A DNA stretch of 64,000 nt, from assembly GCA_036435485.1 (NCBI GenBank), contig CM071596.1, positions 14,722,001-14,786,000 on the forward strand, in the 5' to 3' direction. Shown here piece after piece: positions 22,367 to 32,300 of the stretch; the stretch's first letter is position 1; each line of letters begins with the position of its first letter. The position numbers were made by a program, and so were the translations under genes. The DNA comes from Saposhnikovia divaricata. Taxonomy: Eukaryota; Streptophyta; Magnoliopsida; Apiales; Apiaceae. The notes beneath the pieces were generated by a model that was not told where the DNA came from, ran no database searches, and saw only the letters and a list, made by a program, of their open reading frames with translations.

Positions 22367-22690
22367 ATGGCAAAGTCAAGCATTGGAACTATGTTAGTTG
22401 TTTTTCTTATAATTTATTCAGGTCTGAATAAATGTGTATATTTTAGTTTTATACTCCTTAAGAAATATGATATTGCATACTAATTTTACAGTTTTCATTT
22501 TCATACTGCAGCTTATGAATTGACTACGAGTCCAGTTGAATCATTAACATGTTTTATTGATAATCCAATGGGAAGCAATTGTATGCCAGGGACTGCACCC
22601 GAACAAAGATGCAATGGTATGTGTAATCTTATTGTGTTGAATATCCAGGAGATCCAATGCGTTATTGTCATTGTAATTGCTAACTTATAA
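22367..22690 (+). pseudogene. Defensin-like cysteine-rich secreted peptide, frameshifted
   Basis: Exon 1 (22367-22421) encodes an 18-residue hydrophobic signal peptide (MAKSSIGTMLVVFLIIYS). A phase-1 intron (22422-22511) separates it from exon 2, as is typical of plant defensin-like genes. Exon 2 has three spaced cysteines and a CNGMC (CxxxC) motif near 22610-22625. The open frame then loses cysteines and ends at 22688-22690. The next frame carries a CHCNC-type ending with stop at 22681-22683. The expected CxxxC...CxC defensin pattern is therefore split by a one-base frameshift around 22635-22645. The Copia-2 insertion begins 2 nt after the stop. Alternatively it makes a divergent peptide. 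The call rests on the cysteine pattern and gene structure. Confidence 0.6.
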
Positions 22691-22692
22691 GA

Positions 22693-22924
22693 TGATATTT
22701 TTCTATGAATAGAAGATAAAAGAAAGAATTGTATTGATTGAAATTGAAGAAGAAGAAGTACAGTATGAGGTTCCGTTCTGTTACTTATATGCAAGTAATG
22801 AAAATAGGAGGGAACTAACTAATTCTCCTAACAACCTATCTAGTGTGTACAGCTGGAAAATAGAGAAAATGAAGAAATAAAATCTAACTATCTATTTCTA
22901 GAATTTACATCACTAGTCTCAATA
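22693..22924 (-). repeat. 3' LTR of Copia-2
   Basis: It matches 42077-42314 with about three substitutions and one 6-bp length difference in a GAA repeat (counted by eye). The pol frame runs 37 nt into it. If the edges are taken as TG...CA the 5-bp target duplication does not fit; ending at CAATA gives TAAGA on both sides. Confidence 0.88.
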
Positions 22925-24783
22925 TCCCCCCGCAAGTTAGAATCTAAGATGCCTAACTTGGAACATAAATCTTGCATTTGAGAAGAAGGCAATGTCTTGG
23001 TAAGCACATCAGCGAGTTGATTTCGTGTTGGCAAGTAAGACAATTGTAGCAAACCTTCAAGAACTTTATCACGTGTAAAGTGACAATCAACTTCTATATG
23101 TTTAGTCCTTTCGTGAAAAACGGGATTCTTATCAATATGTAATGCAGATTGATTGTCACAAAAAAGCGTAACAGGTTTCAAATTATGAACTCCCAGCTCT
23201 TGTAACAAACTAACAGCCCAAGTTACTTCAGAAGCTGCTGCAGCCATAGCCCTGTATTCGGCTTCAAAACTCGAACGTGAGATTGTTGCTTGTTTCTTTG
23301 ATTTCCAGGTAATAGGAGAACCACCCAATAAAAGAACATAACATGTTACAGATCGTCTTGAGTCTGGACAAGAAGCCCAGTCAGAATCAGAGTATGCTTG
23401 TAAAGTCAATGATTCTGAGCTTTGCAACTTAATACCTTGCCCTGCTGTATGAGCTACATATAATATGTGATGTAAAGCTTCATAATGAGGTGTACGAGGA
23501 GACTGCATATACTGACTCAATAACTGGACTGTATAGCTAAGATCAGGTCGTGTGTTGGTAAGAAAGTTAAGCTTACCAATAAGTGACCTAAAATGTTCTG
23601 GATCATGTAAAAGCTCACCATCAGAAATATTCAGTTTTGTGTTCAATGGTAGAGGTGTCACTGCTCTCTTAGAAACATCCAGCTTGCAGTCTTGTAAGAG
23701 CTCTTTGGTAAACTTGGTTTGACTCATCACTATGCCATCAGATAGATAAGCTATTTCAATACCAAGGAAGTAATGCAATATACCCAAATCCTTTATGCTG
23801 AAGACATCGTTTAAATGATCTTTAATGGTCTGAATATGTGCCACATTACTACCTGTGACAATAATGTCATCAACATACACAGCAAGAATAGTAATGTCTA
23901 TATCAGTCTTGTAAGTAAACATACTATAATCGTTTTTAGACTGTATAAATCCTTGAGCAATTAGCTCATGAGTAAGCTTATCTGCCCATTGTCTTGAAGC
24001 TTGCCTAAGACCATACAAAGACTTTCGTAGCCTACAAACCAAATTCAATGGATTGTCATAACCTTCTGGAACAGTCATATAAACTTCCTCTACTAAATCA
24101 CCATGCAGTAAAGCATTGTTAACATCCAGCTGAAAAACCTTCCACTTTTGACTAGCTGCAACTGAAAGAATACATCTTACAGTGCTCATTTTTACCACTG
24201 GTGAGAAAGTCTCAGTAAAATCTATACCAAGTCTTTGATTATACCCTTTGGCAACGAGTCTGGCTTTACATCGTTCCAAAGATCCATCTGCATTGAGTTT
24301 CACCTTGAAAACCCATCGACAACCAATTGATTTTTTACCTGGGGGTAAAGGAACTAATTCCCAAGTTTTATTTTTATGTAATGCATCAAGTTCTTTTTTC
24401 ATAGCAGCAACCCATAAAGGATTCTTGGATGCTTCTGTATAACTAAAAGGCTCACTAATGGTACACTGTTTGGTCATGAATTGAAAATGAGAAGTAGGTA
24501 AACTTGAACTTGACACTAAATTGCACCAGTGAGGATTTGAACTGAAATTACAATAGTAATCAGAGAGATAAGAAGGAGTATGTTTATTTCGATTAGACAC
24601 TCTAATAGGGACAGATGAAGTTGATACATCAGAAGTATCAGATGAAGAATTAGAATTAGAAGTATTAGATGTAGTAGCATTCTGAGAATTTTGTGCAGAT
24701 GATGAAGTATCAGTGAAAATATCTGAATTTTGTTCAGATGTTGAAGTATCAGTGATAACATGTGAATGATTTATATCTTCCAT
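22888..24783 (-). CDS. Copia-2 pol 3' part: reverse transcriptase and RNase H
   Basis: The open frame is 631 codons. The RT domain (about residues 130-370) starts WVFKVKLNADGSLERCKARL, has the LDVNNALLHGDL motif and the catalytic YVDD near residue 305. RNase H has SDSDWASCPD, the EAEYRAMA block and the C-terminal TKHIEVDCHF motif. The upstream part is Ser/Thr/Asn-rich linker. The frame is uninterrupted, but it is separated from the integrase segment by an in-frame TAA near 24787. It ends inside the 3' LTR. Copying of genomic RNA to cDNA would be its role; translation as part of a full polyprotein is no longer possible. Confidence 0.9.
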   Translation of the reverse strand: MEDINHSHVITDTSTSEQNSDIFTDTSSSAQNSQNATTSNTSNSNSSSDTSDVSTSSVPIRVSNRNKHTPSYLSDYYCNFSSNPHWCNLVSSSSLPTSHFQFMTKQCTISEPFSYTEASKNPLWVAAMKKELDALHKNKTWELVPLPPGKKSIGCRWVFKVKLNADGSLERCKARLVAKGYNQRLGIDFTETFSPVVKMSTVRCILSVAASQKWKVFQLDVNNALLHGDLVEEVYMTVPEGYDNPLNLVCRLRKSLYGLRQASRQWADKLTHELIAQGFIQSKNDYSMFTYKTDIDITILAVYVDDIIVTGSNVAHIQTIKDHLNDVFSIKDLGILHYFLGIEIAYLSDGIVMSQTKFTKELLQDCKLDVSKRAVTPLPLNTKLNISDGELLHDPEHFRSLIGKLNFLTNTRPDLSYTVQLLSQYMQSPRTPHYEALHHILYVAHTAGQGIKLQSSESLTLQAYSDSDWASCPDSRRSVTCYVLLLGGSPITWKSKKQATISRSSFEAEYRAMAAAASEVTWAVSLLQELGVHNLKPVTLFCDNQSALHIDKNPVFHERTKHIEVDCHFTRDKVLEGLLQLSYLPTRNQLADVLTKTLPSSQMQDLCSKLGILDSNLRGDIETSDVNSRNR

Positions 24784-24795
24784 AATAGTATTAGG

Positions 24796-25491
24796 TTAAG
24801 TGAATTTAGGAAGAAAAGTAGTGTTAAGGAAATCAATAGTAGAGGTTTTAGAAATAATATGAAATGGAAAAATAGACTCATGAAATACAATGTCTCTGGA
24901 AATGGTAACTTGATTAGTCTTCAAATTATACACTCTATAACCCTTGGTAGTATTGGAATATCCTAAGAAAACAGCAGCATCTGCTCTAGGATCAAACTTT
25001 GACCTATGTACTTTAAGTGTAGATACAAAACAAAATGAACCAAAGATTCTAAGATGAAGCAAATCAGGATCAGTATCATGAAGCTTGAACTATGGACTAA
25101 CATTATTAAGAGACTTTAAGGGTATTCTGTTTATGATATAGGTTGCACATAGAATAGAATCACCCCAGAATTTTGGTGGTAACTTTGCTTGAATAAAAAG
25201 AGCTCTAGCTGTTTCCAGTAAGTGTCTGTGTTTCCTCTCCACAATACCATTTTGTTGTGGAGTATATGCACAACTAGTCTGATGAATAATTCCCTTAGAT
25301 TTATACAACTGATTACAAAAACCAACACTCAATTCCAAAGCATTATCACTTATTATATAGAGAACATCAGCACTGAAATGATTTTTTAGATAAACCAGAA
25401 AGTTTTCTAGTACAGAAGATACCTGAGATTTACATTTAAGAAGATGAGTCCAAGTGAATCTTGTGAAATCATCAACTATTGTCAGGAACAA
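24796..25491 (-). pseudogene. Copia-2 integrase segment
   Basis: This is the integrase catalytic core: VDDFTRFTWTHL, ISDNALELS at the second-aspartate position and QQNGIVERKHRHLLE with the catalytic glutamate. The C-terminal extension follows (LRIFGSFCFVSTL, FDPRADAAVFLGY). A TAG near 25087 breaks the frame between core and extension. The frame changes at about 25485 relative to the upstream pol part, so the protein is broken. Confidence 0.85.
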
Positions 25492-26340
25492 TGTACAACC
25501 AGAAATGGATTCACTTTATATGGCCCCCATACATCTATATGTAGTAATTGAAAAGCTTTGTCTGACTTTATTGAACTAGTAGGAAATGACTGTCTGGTTT
25601 GTCTAGCTGCAGGACAAACCTGACAAACACAATTTTGTAAAGAATTTTGAGCCTCTGGAAAAATAACTTTCATTTGACTGATTGGTAAATGACCTAATCT
25701 TTGGTGCCAGATTTGAGCTTCAGTGACAGAATTGAATGTTGCAGAATTGCAGTACTTGAGACTGGTAGATGAAACAGGATTCTGAGGAGACTACAAACTG
25801 TACAAACCATGTGAAATGCTACCAAGAGGAATTTGTGGGCTTCTCAAGGAATGGCCCTGAATGAAAGATTTATCATTAGTAAAGACTATACTGCAACCTA
25901 AATCTTCACATAACTTGTGAACAGATATCAGCTTAAACTGAAAATCAGGGACATGAAGAACATTATTTAAAATAATGTCATCATTCAATTTTACAGATCC
26001 TATATGTAATACTTGCACCTTGTTTCCATTTGGAATAGTAATTGTGTTACCAGCATCTTGAACAGACTCATAATGCAAGAAACAATCAAGAGTTCAATTT
26101 TACAGATCCTATATGTAATACTTGCACCTTGTTTCCATTTGGAATAGTAATTGTGTTACCAGCATCTTGAACAGACACATAATGCAAGAAACAATCAAGA
26201 GTTGGACAAATGTGATCTGTGGAGCCACTGTCAACTATCCAGGAATGATTAGAAGTAGTCAATAAGCAGTAATTACCTGCTAACAAAGCTACTTTTCCAT
26301 TTTCATCAGCTTTAGCTTGATCAGTCTTTTGATTGTACAT
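25482..26340 (-). pseudogene. Copia-2 protease and pre-integrase segment with 109-bp duplication
   Basis: The protease motif WIVDSGSTDHICP is near 26240. The pre-integrase zinc-finger stretch follows (VLHVPDFQFKLISVHKLCEDL). A head-to-tail 109-bp duplication (25985-26093 and 26094-26202) changes the frame by one base, so the protease frame (26340-26086) and the downstream frame (26078-25791) are out of register. A TAG near 25788 is a further break. Confidence 0.85.
25985..26202 (-). repeat. 109-bp tandem duplication inside Copia-2
   Basis: Two near-identical head-to-tail copies (25985-26093, 26094-26202) both start TCAATTTTACAGATCC and end CAATCAAGAGT. They differ at one visible base (GACTCAT versus GACACAT). 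The length is not divisible by three. Confidence 0.9.
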
Positions 26341-26358
26341 GTTTAAGAGATGATTGTA

Positions 26359-27382
26359 CTAAGATAGGCTAACAGTTTCATTTTCAATCTCAGTTGCAGA
26401 AGTATGAGTATTGATATTTTCAGTAAAGTTAACCTGAAAGTGATTATCACCATCTTTCTGCATTGCACCAGCAAATTTTCTCCCTTGTCTTTCCTGGAAA
26501 CCAGGTGGATAACCATGCAATTTAAAACATCTTTCCATACTATGGCCAGGAATCTTGCAATGATTACAAAAACAGTTTGATGCAGGCTTAGTTCCTTTTC
26601 TGTAAGTCTGAGTATCATTTCTGGATCCCTGTTGAAAATTAGAAGAAAATGTAGGTTTAGTTCCAGAAAATGCAGGTTTCACTCCTTGATTATTTGCATT
26701 AAACCTCCTTTTATCTGCATAGAATGCCATGGATTCAGTCTGAGAAGTTACAGAAGCAATCTCCTTATGTCTTTCTTCTTAAGCAAACAGCCTATAAGTT
26801 TGAGAAATTGTTGGTAAGGACTGCATCATGAGCACATTTCCCCTAATCTGTGAAAACTGATCAGACAACTTCTCATAAATTGCAATACTCTATGTTCATG
26901 TTGTTTCTGAACCAATCTCTGAGACAAATTACAAGTGCACTTATTACAAGTACAATAAGGTAGTGGATTTGCATCATTCAAACCATCCCAGATTGTTTTG
27001 ATTTTAGTAAAGAACTCAGATATGGTGTCATGACCTTGATTGATCTCTAAAAGTTGTTGTTCAAGTGAATATACTTGTGCCATAGAAGTGTATCCAAATC
27101 TATCATCAAGATCTTGCCAGATTTCTCTAGCAGTTTGCATAAAAAGCACACTCTTCGCTATGGTTTCATCCAGATTAGCTATAAGCCATGATATCACAAG
27201 ATTGTTACATCTTTCCCAATACTTGTAATCAGCAGTTGTAATTTCTGGAGTCACAATTGTTCCATCAACAAATCCCAACTTATTCTTTGCAGACAATGTT
27301 AAAACCATAGATCGTTTCCAATTATGAAAAGCAGAACCAGAAAATTTCACAAAAACTAACTGAGCAGTTGAAGCATCCGAAG
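26359..27382 (-). pseudogene. Copia-2 gag, main part
   Basis: The Copia capsid domain is VKFSGSAFHNWKRSM, FVDGTIVTPE, YWERCNNLVISWL and the UBN2-like block around 27000-27200. A CCHC knuckle reading CNHCKIPGHSMERC lies near 26540. The frame shifts between 26730 and 26830. The N-terminal codons are on the far side of the nested element at 41516-41593, so the insertion cut gag within its first 40 codons. Confidence 0.85.
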
Positions 27383-28664
27383 TGTTGAGTATTGAATACA
27401 GTAAAAGAATACAGAGGGGGGGGGGGTGAATGGATTCTTGAACTTTTCTTCGTTCTTGAATCTTTGCAGCAAGATAAGTGATGAGTGTGTGAGATATGAA
27501 GATGCGGATAATTAAAGACAAACACAACACAATATCACTTTAATCTAATATCTTATTAGATAAAGATTTTGCTACAATCTGTGAATACAAATGATAGTAT
27601 TCTCAGCTTCGTTTTTCTCAGAGAGATATTTTCTGGGTATTTGAGAAACTTCAACACCTTAACAGCTAAGGAAGTGAGGCCGTATCCTTATAGACATGGA
27701 TACACCCACTTACTACAAATGAGGTAGGTAAAACAAAAACACTTTCCAGTCTGTCTATCTCATTTTAGTAAGAGTCCAAACGGCTACAGATTTGACTTTG
27801 AAAAGCCTGTTTAGATCCACTTCTTCAGCTCCTTGTCCCTTGTCTTATCTCTCCAAGCTTCTTTGTAGGCTTTCCAGCATGCTTTATAGGACAGAGTCAA
27901 ATAAAGTATCCTGGCTTGTTGCAGGTTTCTGACTTGTACAATTCTTCAGTATTTTGTCCTCAAGAATGTATTCGAGAAGTGACTAAGTGAGTGATTCGAG
28001 AACTGGAGTTGACTTGATCGATAACTCTAAGTTCTCGAATAGTGTTATCTTGACATATCGAATCACTTCTCGAATAGCTCTTTTCTCTGGGACTCCTTGA
28101 GATATCGAATAGAGCATTTTGACATATCGAATCCCTGAGATATCGAATAGCATATTGAGTCTTTGAGATATCGAATGTGGCATTGACTTGTTGACCCTTT
28201 GAGAACTCGAACTGTTGACTCCTTGAGTTCTCGAACCGTGTAATAGACATATCGAATCCCTGAGATATCGAATGAGATATCGAGAGATATCGAATAGTGT
28301 CTTCTGAGATATCGAACTCCAGACTTCTCGAATGCTAGACTTCTCGAATAAACAAATGTACTTCTCGAATTAGTACTTAGGCAATTTCTTCATTTCTTCA
28401 ATTCTTCAAATCCCAACTGTGATTATTTGACAGTCTTCATTTCCTTGCTTGAGGCATGAACCTTAGAACTTCTTTCAAGCTTTATTCTTGACTTAGTAGG
28501 TACAGTTACACAGATAGAATTTGATGCCTATTACATAGTACAAACAAGTAGAAACTCTACAACTAGAGGTTCCCTCAGTTAAGAGGTCATGTAGGTAATG
28601 CATAGCATTACGAACCACTTGGGCTTGTTATTAGATGTATTCAGGCATGCCTCTGTGACTAACA
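27383..28664 (-). repeat. 3' LTR of the Sirevirus-like element
   Basis: The LTR is bounded TGTTGAG...GACTAACA with the purine tract (minus GGGGGAGAT) at 28665-28673. It contains an 11-G run (8 in the other LTR), a TATA-like CTATAAAGC on the minus strand at about 27883-27890, and the motif array at 27970-28375. Confidence 0.95.
27970..28375 (-). promoter_or_regulatory. Motif array GANWTMTCGAAT in the 3' LTR
   Basis: About 19 copies in roughly 400 bp, most on the plus strand as GAGATATCGAAT, GACATATCGAAT, GACTTCTCGAAT or GAGTTCTCGAAC, spaced 15-40 bp. At least eight contain TTCnnGAA. It is identical to the array in the 5' LTR, where it lies upstream of the TATA box. Confidence 0.8.
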
Positions 28665-28823
28665 ATCTCCCCCAAATTGTGAGTAAGACCCTTAGTCACA
28701 ATTTCATGTCTGATAACAAGCCTAACATACATAAAGATAAAACTTGACAGTACAGGTATGAATTTCCATTAGCAATTTGGATAGAACTACAGAGTGAGTA
28801 ATCTTACAGCCTATGATGAAGAA

Positions 28824-29315
28824 CTAGCCATTGTCTTTTGATTCCCTTTCCATAGCTTTGGCTTGAAATTCATCATATTCTTTCTCTCTTCTTTCTTTCT
28901 CCTTCCTTGTATTCTCATCCATAGCTTTTATTATTTCTGCCATAGCATCCAATTCTTCAAGCAAAATTGAGTCTTTGAAATCTTCAAGTACTGGTTCCAG
29001 AATATTTGCAGGATAGTGGTTGAGTAGATTCATTCTGATGTTGACTTGATTTCCATTTCTCCTCCTATACTTTACCATGTAGGGGTTGAACTGAACTCTA
29101 CACAAACCCTTTTTCCTCAGCTTTTCTGCTTCACTTTCCAGTCTCTCAATTTCTCTCTCTCTTGCCAGCCATTTCTCAAAACACCCTTTTCTGACTTTTT
29201 CCTCATGATCTCTCTTCATTTTCACAAAATCAATTAGCTCCAGCTTCCATACTCTCTCCACTTTATCTTCTGAGCTCAACAGTGCAATGATTCTCTCTAT
29301 GTCATATAGCTTGCC
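28824..29315 (-). pseudogene. C-terminal extension of the Sirevirus-like third ORF, after an in-frame stop
   Basis: This frame is in register with the long ORF ending at 29316. The only interruption is the TGA at the end of that ORF, after which about 160 further codons are open. The segment is highly charged, with a Glu/Lys/Arg-rich likely coiled coil at both ends (EREIERLESEAEKLRKK near 29110-29160 and ENTRKEKERREKEYDEF). It could be a normal readthrough domain, a separate protein or the stranded end of a longer ORF. No known domain was recognised. Confidence 0.6.
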
Positions 29316-32300
29316 TCAGTGTTGACATCCTCCTTGTTTGAATTTCTCCTCCCTTCCATCAGAATATTTAATCTCAAGGCAATTATCAACAATGGCAACA
29401 TGATAGATTCTTTGAGCTTGCAAAAATTGCAGTTGGTCTACATCATAATCTTCATCTAGTGGTTGGAGTTTTAGGCCTGGATAGATTGTCAGGGTTTTTG
29501 ATATGGTTGGCTTTGATTTCCTTGCAGCTTGCTTGAACTTGATTCTTTTTACATGATTACTTGGCAGTAGTATGTGACCTTTGTTTGTAGACCATTGTAG
29601 TATTCCATTAGCAGTTTGCTTTTTGAAACATACAGATGGTTTCTTGACTTGAATCTTCTTCTCTTCTTGAGGTGGCAAGACAGTTGCAGAAGCCATAGAT
29701 GCAAATTTTGAAAGGTCACTACTGGCAGCATTCACCCTAGACTTAGAGTCTTGCGTTGTGGTGAGGTTACTGTCAGCAATGCCTGAGGCTTGCTGTCTTC
29801 CACTTTTCCTCTCAGAGCCTTTACCTTGATCATCATCATTCTTCCTCTTCTCATCATCCTTCTTCTTCTTCTTGTCTTCATCACCCTTATTACTCCTGTG
29901 ATGTCTTCCCCTTCCGTCACTTTTATCTTCATCCTTGTCTTGATCTTTGCTTGGGTTGAACTTAGCAGTCTCAGATACAATGCCAGTTACAATATATGAC
30001 CTGAGATAAGATATAGCTTCTAATTCTTCTGCTGTTCTTGATCCCTTCTTCTTGATCAGTTTCTCAATGATGGCTATGATGAGATTTTTATTTTGAGGAG
30101 TTAGATGCTTAGGAATGACCAGCTGCTTGATATCTTCAATTCTTGTTCCAGCCTGGTAGATAATAGTTCTAGGATCTGTGAAAACTTCAGGTAGCCTTGA
30201 AGGTTGACCATTCCTCAAGTCATCATGAAGACTCTTGTTGTTCTCATTTCCCTTCTCAATTAGTCCAAGGAGCACATTCACTTCTGAGTGCTTTAGACTC
30301 TGTAGAGTATTGATGGTTAAGTGCCATATCTTGTTCTTTCCTACCATCAATATCTCCTTGAGCCATAGATCATTAAGCCTCCTTGGTACTACAGTGAGAC
30401 AGTCAATCTGACTCTTCAAACTCTCATGATATAGCAGAGCATCACCAGCCTGTTCTCTAGAGACTTTCAGAAACTCCAAGAATGCATCATCATGATAGAC
30501 ATTTGAGTTTGCAATTTCTTGTAGCTTGGCCTCAGTGACCACCTTCACTTCTACTGGCTTGGCACTCTTAGATATTGAGATTTGAGGCTTGTCAGATGGC
30601 ATACTCCCTGCAACCACTGTGGTTGTGATAGACTGCCTTTGACCATCAGGAGTAGTGATGTGCACAGTTGGTAGAGTGACAACTGGCAGAGAAGTGGGAG
30701 GCTTGGGAGGCTCATCAACTTTGTCCTTTCCTTTTCCAGGCACATGAGTAGTAGATTTCAAAGTTCTCTGATGGCCACCCTCAGTGATCTTGATGCCCTT
30801 TTCTAGTGGTCTCTCCCCCTTTGGATTTGAGTTCTTTGATATCCTCTTCTCCCCCTTAGGCTTGTTGACAGACACAGGGGCTGTAGGAGGCACCTTTGGA
30901 GTTGAAGATTCATCAGGTAGAGGGAGACCCATGTGCTTCATCATTGCAGACAACATTGATTGTTGATGCAGAAGAACATCAGCTGTGGTGGTGGCTTGAG
31001 TGTTCAACTGCTCAGTCAGAGTTGTCACAGTGTCTGTAAGATGAGCATTGGACTTGTGGAGAGAGACTACCTCCTTTTCAAGAGTATCCACTTTAATGAA
31101 GAGTTCATTGGCCTTAAAACCAGATAGGGATTGATCCTTCAGTCTCTGCACTTCGAACCTTGACATCTCATGCACAGGAACCTCAGTGACCAGCTTGTCT
31201 CCATATTGATTTGCAAAGAGGGTCCTGAGCATGGCATTGGCATCAGTTGTCTGATCTGATAAGGATTGAAATTTGTGCCCCAGACCTGTGACAGCATCCT
31301 TGAGAATAGCCAAACCATTGTCCATCCTGGTGCAAGTAGCATTGCAGGTTCGAATGTCCTTGAGAACAGTCTCCAATTGAGGGAATTTAGCATCAAAAGT
31401 CCTCTTGATCTCATGCACCTCCTTGGTTGTAGCTGAACACACTTCATTAATTTCTGTCTTTAAGCCTTTACCAAGATAGTGTGCAGCCTTGAGAATGCCT
31501 TTATAGCTATCATTCACTGCTTCAAACACATCAGTAGGGTTGAGAGATTTGGCAATCGACCCTAGTGAAGTGATGTACTCTTCTCTGAGGTACTGGAGAC
31601 CTTCTGAGAGAGGGATTGAATTGGTTCCTTGCAGCCAAGCATCGATATTCCCATCTCTCTCAGTTTCATCTATGATCTTCTCCTTCTGTAGCTCTACATC
31701 CTCTTTGTGACATAGGAGAATAGCTTCATAGTCTGGATTGGGCATGTTTGCAGTGAGAAGGTGCTGAGCAATTTTTGTGAACTCAGGGATCTGATCCACA
31801 ACTAAGCTTTGAAGTGCTTCAACCGTCAATTGTGGTGGAACAGACCCTGATCCTGAAGCACTGTCATGTTGCACAGGCTTCAGCCATTGAGACATAAAGT
31901 TAGAGCTAGAGCTAGGCTTGCTAGGCTCCTCAGTTATAGATGCAACTTCTGCAACCGGATGAACAGACTCTACTACTGCTGTCTCCACAGAAGTGGGATG
32001 AGTTACAACAGTAGTTGACACAGGCACAGAGTCTCTAGTAAGAACTAGTGAATCCTCTGTGTTTGTGATGGTGTCATTAGGATATGCCCCAGCATGCATT
32101 CCCTGACCATCCAAATGTGGTACCTGGGTGGTGAGCAAGGTGTCATGCACCAAGTCACTTGAATTCATTGGCTCATCAAAGGAAAAGAATTCTTGATGAT
32201 CAATGCCTTGCTCCTCAATTGCTTGAGTTGCAGGCTTCAAAGAAATATGAGTGGTAGATTCTGAAAGAGAAGTGTGTTGTAGACAAGATTTTGGCAACTC

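Noticed and set aside
22606..22655. A 32-nt GT-AG intron repairing the defensin-like frame
   Set aside because: Splice-like ends exist and would restore a cysteine-rich ending, but 32 nt is far below the usual minimum for plant introns. A one-base frameshift is simpler.
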